A program made the position numbers and the translations under genes. Below the pieces are notes generated by a model. That model was not told the DNA's origin. It searched no databases and was given only the letters and a program-made list of their open reading frames with translations. From NCBI GenBank assembly GCA_021796055.1, contig JAJYOS010000416.1, forward strand, positions 1 to 6,242: DNA of 6,242 bases. Reading direction: 5' to 3'. Positions 1 through 3,749 of the stretch are shown here, piece by piece (the first letter of the stretch is position 1; every line of letters begins with the position of its first letter). This stretch comes from Bacteroidota bacterium (GTDB lineage: Bacteria > Bacteroidota > Kryptoniia > Kryptoniales > JAKASW01).

Positions 1-204
1 GCGTTCTCTTCTAACTTACTCTCTTTCAACCGCGAAACGCTCGAAACACTTTACCGGTGACTCTCGCTTCTAGTCAGATGCAATTTGTGCACACTTGGTG
101 GCAATTGTTGCATGCCGATTGAGAGCCTGCCGATAAAACCGTTCGTGTTAGCCACAAAATTCATGGCACGGTTAATGAGTAATAGATTAGAAAAAGGAGA
201 TATT
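1..204. other. Leader region upstream of the lipoprotein gene; possible end of an upstream gene
   Basis: Frame 1 is open from the window edge to a TGA at 58-60, giving only 19 residues. This could be the tail of an upstream plus-strand gene, but a run this short occurs often by chance. A weak sigma70-like promoter candidate is TTGCAT at 108-113 and GATAAA at 132-137 with an 18-base spacer, which would leave a leader of about 60 bases before the ATG at 205. A minus-strand reading frame across 51-443 overlaps the lipoprotein gene antisense and shows no recognisable protein features. No hairpin terminator is visible here. Confidence 0.3.
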
Positions 205-1014
205 ATGTTTGCGCGCACTAGTCTAGGTTTGTTAATCTTTTCCCTGCTACTGGCCGGGTGCACGAGAACCACGAATCCGCTTTCCTCATCCGCCACATCG
301 GGCAACGTGACGATGTCCGTCTCTTTCACAAATCCGCTAATGGCCACGAGTTCGGGTAATTTAAACACAGTCGATGCCGTTACGCCGATCAGAATCGACA
401 GTGCGGTCGTAGTTCTCGCTGGAATTAAGTTCGAAAGCAACATCGATTCTGTTCAAGTAGACACAACAGGTGATAGCCCGCTTCTCTACATCAACGCGAG
501 CGATCCAAGCGTCATTTTCCGCGGACCATTTGTGATTCACGTTCGTGATACAGTCGCGATCAATTTCGCCAGCCAAACGCTTCCCGCCGGTACGTACACG
601 GGAATCAAGTTCGCCATCAAGAGACTCGATCGCGGCGAATCTTACCACGACAGCGAGCATTTCAATAATGGGATCATGCCCCCCGACACGTCGGTCCAGA
701 ACTATAGCATAGTCGTTTGGGGCTCAATCTATAAAGACTCGAGCTGGGTGCCTTTCGAATTCAAGGATAATCAGAGCGTGGAATTCAAGGTTCCTGGAAA
801 CATCACGATAGCAAATTCCACGAGCTCAATAAAAGTGGCCCTGAACTTCAACATGGGATCATGGTTCACAGATCCAAGCACCGGCGCGACACTCGACCCG
901 ACCGATATGTCGTTCCAGAACCAGCTTAGAATTCAGCAGGCGATACGCGCGTCGTTCGGCGACGGACGCTGCGAGCACGAACAGGAACAGCATCGCAACG
1001 GCCAGGACAACTGA
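205..1014 (+). CDS. DUF4382-like secreted lipoprotein
   Basis: This encodes a predicted lipoprotein of 269 aa, probably anchored in the outer or inner membrane; its biochemical role is unknown. The ATG at 205 is chosen over an in-frame ATG at 85 because AAAAAGGAG ends 5 bases upstream of it and because it gives a textbook lipoprotein signal: short basic start, hydrophobic run at residues 8-16 and lipobox LAGC with the lipidated Cys19. After a Ser/Thr-rich linker (20-32) comes an all-beta domain. Strands such as IRIDSAVVVLAGIKF (62-76) and a LPAGTYTGIKF segment (126-136) resemble DUF4382, a family of secreted beta-sandwich proteins of unknown function. The match is by eye and approximate. The last 20 residues (about 250-269) are very hydrophilic, rich in E, Q, H and N, with a single Cys256; no frameshift alternative looks better. 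The gene is followed by its own terminator and appears monocistronic within the window. Confidence 0.85.
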   Translation: MFARTSLGLLIFSLLLAGCTRTTNPLSSSATSGNVTMSVSFTNPLMATSSGNLNTVDAVTPIRIDSAVVVLAGIKFESNIDSVQVDTTGDSPLLYINASDPSVIFRGPFVIHVRDTVAINFASQTLPAGTYTGIKFAIKRLDRGESYHDSEHFNNGIMPPDTSVQNYSIVVWGSIYKDSSWVPFEFKDNQSVEFKVPGNITIANSTSSIKVALNFNMGSWFTDPSTGATLDPTDMSFQNQLRIQQAIRASFGDGRCEHEQEQHRNGQDN

Positions 1015-1068
1015 GTGACGATTTCCAAATAGATGTTTCCGGCAACTCCGGGTAAACAACAGCAGAAG

Positions 1069-1107
1069 CGAAGCCTGCCACCCCCTCCGGCAGGCTTCGT
1101 GCTTTTT
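1069..1107 (+). terminator. Intrinsic terminator of the lipoprotein gene
   Basis: An 11-base-pair perfect stem, CGAAGCCTGCC (1069-1079) with GGCAGGCTTCG (1089-1099), encloses a 9-base loop and is followed by TGCTTTTT (1100-1107). It lies 54 bases after the lipoprotein stop codon. The convergent minus-strand gene ends at 1118, so the same hairpin might also stop transcription from that side, but the T-tract on the minus strand is weak (CTTCTGCTGTTGTTT). Confidence 0.85.
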
Positions 1108-1117
1108 ATTGGGGGCT

Positions 1118-1435
1118 TCAACGCGGATGTATGAAGTTCCCTCCTGGATTGAGCGGAACAACCCGCATGCTGTCGGATAGACCCGTCTTTGGGATTTTCT
1201 TGATCATTCCCGGATCGATCATCGGATTCACCGGGACAATTCTTGTGAAGAACTTCATGTTTCCAACCACCATTCTATCCGGTTCGATGCGCGGACGCGA
1301 GCGGATCACCCTTTGTATTTCCTGTCTATCAAGGTGGAAAGATGAATCCGGGACGAAAGCCGAGAGGCTGTCGCTGGATTTCGCCGCAAGGAGAGGCGAA
1401 GCCGACAGGAGAATCAGGAGTCCGATAATCTTCAT
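1118..1435 (-). CDS. Small secreted protein of unknown function
   Basis: I do not recognise this 105-aa protein. It has a clear Sec signal peptide: M-K start, hydrophobic run at residues 3-17 and a likely cleavage after Ala17-Ala18. The mature protein of about 87 residues is polar and basic, has no cysteine and no further membrane segment. Two related heptads occur near the C terminus, RIVPVNP at 65-71 and RVVPLNP at 91-97, within a Pro/Met/Gly-rich stretch (PMIDPGMIKKIP at 71-82). The start is well supported by a perfect AAGGAGG 7 bases upstream. It lies downstream of the TonB_C gene on the same strand with a 165-base gap, so it may be a separate unit or a distal operon member. A reading frame on the opposite strand (1131-1451) is its shadow, without a signal peptide or ribosome binding site. 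Confidence 0.75.
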   Translation of the reverse strand: MKIIGLLILLSASPLLAAKSSDSLSAFVPDSSFHLDRQEIQRVIRSRPRIEPDRMVVGNMKFFTRIVPVNPMIDPGMIKKIPKTGLSDSMRVVPLNPGGNFIHPR

Positions 1436-1442
1436 AACGAAG

Positions 1443-1449
1443 CCTCCTT
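1443..1449 (-). promoter_or_regulatory. Shine-Dalgarno site of the small secreted protein
   Basis: The minus strand reads AAGGAGG, a full match to the anti-Shine-Dalgarno sequence, 7 bases before the ATG at 1435. It fixes the start codon and supports this short gene being real rather than a shadow. Confidence 0.8.
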
Positions 1450-1509
1450 GATCGGAAAGAGATTGGGGGTTGCAGGCATCATCTGGATGAAGAGTCCGGT
1501 CTTACTCCC

Positions 1510-1537
1510 CCGATAATTCATCCAAGTGCGAAGTCAA
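1510..1537 (-). promoter_or_regulatory. Candidate sigma70-like promoter for the small secreted protein
   Basis: On the minus strand TTGACT (1537-1532) is followed after 16 bases by TATCGG (1515-1510). The -35 is good (5 of 6) and the -10 is poor. Transcription would start near 1503, giving a leader of roughly 70 bases. The rest of the 1436-1600 gap shows only a GC-rich patch around 1544-1559 and no clear terminator for the upstream operon, so read-through from the TonB_C gene is equally possible. Confidence 0.3.
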
Positions 1538-1600
1538 ATTCGGACGGGGCCGGCGGGGCTTCCAACTTACCTCGACGGTCCCAGTCACTGCAATGTCAGT

Positions 1601-2380
1601 CTACCTCTGTTTCTTCAGCGCCTTCGAGTGCGCCTGAACATACTCCTTCGCGTGCCTCACCATCTCGTTCAGATTGACCTTCATGCCTTCGGCATCCCGG
1701 AGAAAGAGCTGATATTCCTCTACTGCATCTCGATTCTCTTTCCTGCGTTCGTGGTACATTCCAAGATTGTATCGAGAGATCAGCTCACTGAGCCGAGCCG
1801 CTTTCATGGCTTCTGTTCCAGTCGCCGCTCCGGCTCCCGTGTTCTTAACTTCCGCAGAGCTGCCGGACTTATTCTCATTATGCGGGTTGAGCTTGAACGT
1901 GAATGGGATGACCACCCAGACCGCGACGGGATGCCCGTTCATGATCGCCGGTGTGAACCGGTATTTCATTGCCGCATCGATAGCAGGTTGCTTGAAAATT
2001 GTGACGGGAACCTCGACTCCGTGGTTCAAAACGAAAGCCGTTCCCCCCTTTCCTTTGACAAGTTGAGATGATGAATCCTTCGCATTCGCACTGAACCGCA
2101 GAACTATCGCTTGCCGGGGGATTCCGTTTTTACCAACCCAGACTTTCACTACCACATCCCCCTCGACATCAGCTTTTTGCGCGAGCTCCGGGTATTCTGG
2201 AACGGCCTGCTTTATTATCACGGGCTCCTTTTCGACAGGCACGAAATCCGGCGGCGGAGCCGAAGTGTCTGCAGGAACACTGTATTTGGGAAGCACATTA
2301 GGTCCGGGCTGAGCGGTCAACAGTGCGGCTGGGACCAGCAAGATCGTGAGAGCGACGATGACATTCCTTTTCGTTTTCAT
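1601..2380 (-). CDS. TonB C-terminal-domain protein, probably periplasmic
   Basis: The protein has 259 aa. Residues 7-23 form a signal sequence ending LLTAQ, which looks cleavable. A short Pro-rich stretch follows (36-53), then a TonB_C domain (about 57-164) recognisable from AVPEYPELAQKADVEGDV (59-76), KVWVGKNGIP (79-88), the helix PAIDAAMKYRFTPA (132-145) and the closing strand VAVWVVIPFTFKL (152-164). The domain carries an unusual insert of about 30 residues (97-128) between the first strands and the helix. The region from about 190 to 259 is predicted helical and TPR-like (YNLGMYHERRKENRDAVEEY). Classical TonB energises outer-membrane receptors through ExbBD; the SHLS-type anchor motif needed for that is absent here and no exbBD is nearby, so a signalling or envelope-binding role is an alternative. 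The start overlaps the anti-sigma stop (ATGA), with AAGGAG 7 bases upstream, indicating translational coupling. Confidence 0.85.
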   Translation of the reverse strand: MKTKRNVIVALTILLVPAALLTAQPGPNVLPKYSVPADTSAPPPDFVPVEKEPVIIKQAVPEYPELAQKADVEGDVVVKVWVGKNGIPRQAIVLRFSANAKDSSSQLVKGKGGTAFVLNHGVEVPVTIFKQPAIDAAMKYRFTPAIMNGHPVAVWVVIPFTFKLNPHNENKSGSSAEVKNTGAGAATGTEAMKAARLSELISRYNLGMYHERRKENRDAVEEYQLFLRDAEGMKVNLNEMVRHAKEYVQAHSKALKKQR

Positions 2381-2826
2381 CTTATTGCTCCTTTTTCCTC
2401 GTGAAGCGAAACCGGATAAACTACCTGCGCCGGCATTCCGTAGACGACCTGGGCCGGTTCCGACTTCATTATCCTGTCTATCTCCGCGCGATGATCGGTT
2501 GCCTGCATCATGTAGCCGAACGCGAAGGAGAGGACGAGCAAAACCACTGCCGCTGCGGATACGAGATAAACGGGCAGCTTCAAACGATAGCTCAAAGGGT
2601 TTGCCCTCTTTTTCCTCTTCAAATCGCTGAGCACGGAGTCATCCAACTCCGGCGGAGGCGCTATCTTATCTTCCCCCGCTAACAATCGCAATTTTATCGC
2701 GGAAGAAAAGAAGCTCTTGCATCCTTCGCAGCCGTAAAGATGAGAGAGCACTTCATCCACATCGTCAAGGCTTTCTTCCCTGTCGAGGAAAGCGCTCAGC
2801 TTCTCCTGTACGTGATCGCAATTCAT
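2377..2826 (-). CDS. Membrane anti-sigma factor with zf-HC2 zinc finger
   Basis: This 149-aa protein likely binds and inhibits the ECF sigma factor encoded just upstream. The N-terminal cytoplasmic domain has the zinc-binding anti-sigma signature: Cys3, His5, then His29-x3-Cys33-x2-Cys36 (HLYGCEGC). A basic linker (KRKKR, 70-74) precedes one transmembrane helix at about 86-107. A short periplasmic tail (108-149) follows. The tail contains a tandem repeat, PAQVVYGM (124-131) and PAQVVYPV (132-139). The topology (zinc domain inside, tail outside) is that of ZAS-type anti-sigma factors. The start has a CGGAG 9 bases upstream and sits 4 bases after the sigma stop; its own stop overlaps the next gene's ATG. 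The protein is short for this family, so its sensing portion is minimal and a partner protein may supply that function. Confidence 0.9.
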   Translation of the reverse strand: MNCDHVQEKLSAFLDREESLDDVDEVLSHLYGCEGCKSFFSSAIKLRLLAGEDKIAPPPELDDSVLSDLKRKKRANPLSYRLKLPVYLVSAAAVVLLVLSFAFGYMMQATDHRAEIDRIMKSEPAQVVYGMPAQVVYPVSLHEEKGAIR

Positions 2827-2830
2827 ATCT

Positions 2831-3337
2831 TCAATCTCCGAATAACTTCCTGTAAACTTCCCCAGCTCGTTTCCTCGCCTTGAACAAATTCGATTTCACG
2901 GCGCTCACCGTCGTGTCGAGTGTCCGGGCAATTTCTTCATAACTCAAATCGTCCCATTCGCGAAGTATCAGGATTTCCCGGTAATCCGCAGCGAGGCTTT
3001 CAAGAACCCGGCCAATCATGGCCGACTCATCGTGAAGACCGGCGTCAGCGGAATTTGTTCCCGGAATTTGAACATCATTCTCAACTATACGTGAAAACTT
3101 CCCGTTGTCACGAATGATGTTGAGGCACCTGTTCCTCGCCGACCTGTACAGCCACACCTTCACCGGCATTTCGCCGTCAAAGCTCACCGGGCTTTCAAAG
3201 AACTTCATGAAAACATCCTGAACAACATCTTTCGCTTCGTCGCCGTCGTTGAGCATCCGGCGGCAGAAATTGTAGATGCCGGCCTTATGCTTGTTGTAGA
3301 CCGCTTCGAATTCTCCGATCTTCTCAGGATCGCTCAC
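2831..3337 (-). CDS. ECF-type RNA polymerase sigma factor
   Basis: This directs RNA polymerase to a regulon, probably envelope or stress genes. Counted from the GTG at 3337 the protein has 168 aa, the usual ECF size. Sigma region 2 is at about 10-75, with the core-binding segment DVVQDVFMKFF at 37-47 and region 2.4 around VKVWLYRSARNRCLNII (59-75). Region 4 is at about 110-165, with the helix-turn-helix LSYEEIARTLDTTVSAVKSNLFKAR at 131-155. Region 3 is absent, as in ECF factors. An in-frame ATG at 3454 would add 39 residues, but that extension is hydrophobic and unlike sigma N termini, and no ribosome binding site precedes it. The GTG has GAGGGG just upstream. The start is therefore my choice, and 3454 remains possible. 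This is the first gene of the operon, and the anti-sigma gene follows after 4 bases. Confidence 0.88.
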   Translation of the reverse strand: MSDPEKIGEFEAVYNKHKAGIYNFCRRMLNDGDEAKDVVQDVFMKFFESPVSFDGEMPVKVWLYRSARNRCLNIIRDNGKFSRIVENDVQIPGTNSADAGLHDESAMIGRVLESLAADYREILILREWDDLSYEEIARTLDTTVSAVKSNLFKARKRAGEVYRKLFGD

Positions 3338-3341
3338 TATT

Positions 3342-3347
3342 CCCCTC
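3342..3347 (-). promoter_or_regulatory. Shine-Dalgarno site supporting the GTG start of the sigma gene
   Basis: The minus strand reads GAGGGG, with its GAGG core 6 bases before the GTG at 3337. The alternative ATG at 3454 is preceded by an A/T-rich stretch (TTTCAAAAGTTTC) with no such site, whereas most other genes here have strong ones. The site therefore favours a shorter sigma protein. Confidence 0.5.
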
Positions 3348-3538
3348 AATAAGTTTTGGCTCGAATCATCGTCGTAGGTCCATCGGTTCCGGCACTCAAT
3401 CACCGTCACACCGGCGACTCTTACATAACCCGCGAGCAGGAAAAAAGTTGCCATGAAACTTTTGAAATTGAACCATGAATGTCAACTTCCGACGGCCCAA
3501 CCTAAACTCAGAGAAGATACAGAAACATGGGAAATCTT

Positions 3539-3572
3539 TTCTCTGTGCATCTCTTTCCCTTCTCTGTGGATC
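3539..3572 (+). repeat. TTCTCTGTGNATC direct repeat pair
   Basis: TTCTCTGTGCATC (3539-3551) and TTCTCTGTGGATC (3560-3572) match at 12 of 13 positions with starts 21 bases apart, two helical turns. A third, shorter copy (TTCTCTGTACCTC, 3647-3659) overlaps the palindrome. The motif belongs to the CTCTGTG-rich intergenic sequence style seen in many environmental bacterial genomes. Confidence 0.55.
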
Positions 3573-3634
3573 CCGGTGTAATATTATCGCCTCAAGCCAA
3601 GATTATTACATGGGAGGGACACGAGAAGGTCCAC

Positions 3635-3654
3635 ACAGAGGATTAATTCTCTGT
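3635..3654. repeat. 20-bp near-perfect palindrome, candidate operator
   Basis: ACAGAG (3635-3640) and CTCTGT (3649-3654) flank GATTAATT; all base pairs match across the dyad except one G-T position (3641/3648). It has no loop and no following T-tract, so a protein-binding site is more likely than a terminator. It lies about 70 bases upstream of the lon-like promoter candidate and on the upstream side of the sigma operon. Confidence 0.5.
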
Positions 3655-3701
3655 ACCTCGGTAATTTGGCTTTGACGCGAACCGGATTGTGTCGAATCAT
3701 T

Positions 3702-3730
3702 GTCTTTGACGTGGCGCCCGAATAAATTTG
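3702..3730 (+). promoter_or_regulatory. Candidate promoter of the lon-like gene
   Basis: TTGTCT at 3700-3705 (approximate) is followed after 17 bases by TAAATT at 3723-3728. The same stretch also reads TTG, 20 bases, TAAATTTG (3723-3730), which fits the Bacteroidota-type -7 consensus TAnnTTTG exactly. Transcription would begin about 3736, leaving a very short leader before the TTG start at 3750. Two CTTTGACG copies (3670-3677 and 3704-3711) lie at and upstream of the -35. Confidence 0.45.
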
Positions 3731-3739
3731 GAAAAAGGC

Positions 3740-3743
3740 AGGA
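3740..3743 (+). promoter_or_regulatory. Ribosome binding site deciding the TTG start of the lon-like gene
   Basis: AGGA lies 6 bases before the TTG at 3750, with AAAAAGG (3732-3738) just upstream as a second purine-rich element. The reading frame is closed by a TAA at 3723-3725, and no in-frame ATG or GTG occurs between that stop and the conserved domain, so this site marks the most likely start. Confidence 0.6.
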
Positions 3744-3749
3744 CCGAAC

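Larger units (their letters stand above)
3338..3749. other. Divergent regulatory region between the sigma operon and the lon-like gene
   Basis: About 410 bases (295 if the sigma gene starts at 3454) hold no convincing gene. They contain three direct copies of TTCTCTGT (starting 3539, 3560 and 3647), a 20-bp palindrome (3635-3654), two copies of CTTTGACG (3670 and 3704) and a promoter candidate next to the lon-like start. On the minus strand a perfect TTGACA (3485-3480) has only a poor -10 (AAAGTT) 17 bases downstream. GGAACC (3390-3385, minus strand) matches the -35 type favoured by ECF sigma factors. Short reading frames at 3475-3675 (plus) and 3584-3781 (minus) are low-complexity translations of the CTCTGTG-type repeats and lack ribosome binding sites. 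Confidence 0.6.

Noticed and set aside
85..204. Longer lipoprotein start at ATG 85
   Set aside because: It would bury the lipoprotein signal 40 residues inside the protein; ATG 205 has a strong ribosome binding site and a correct signal peptide.
1526..2071. 181-codon plus-strand frame opposite the TonB_C gene
   Set aside because: The opposite strand encodes a clear TonB_C domain with a coupled start; this frame has no recognisable features.
3475..3675. 66-codon plus-strand reading frame in the divergent region
   Set aside because: No ribosome binding site; the SFLCASLSLLCG stretch is a translation of the CTCTGTG-type repeats, a common artefact.
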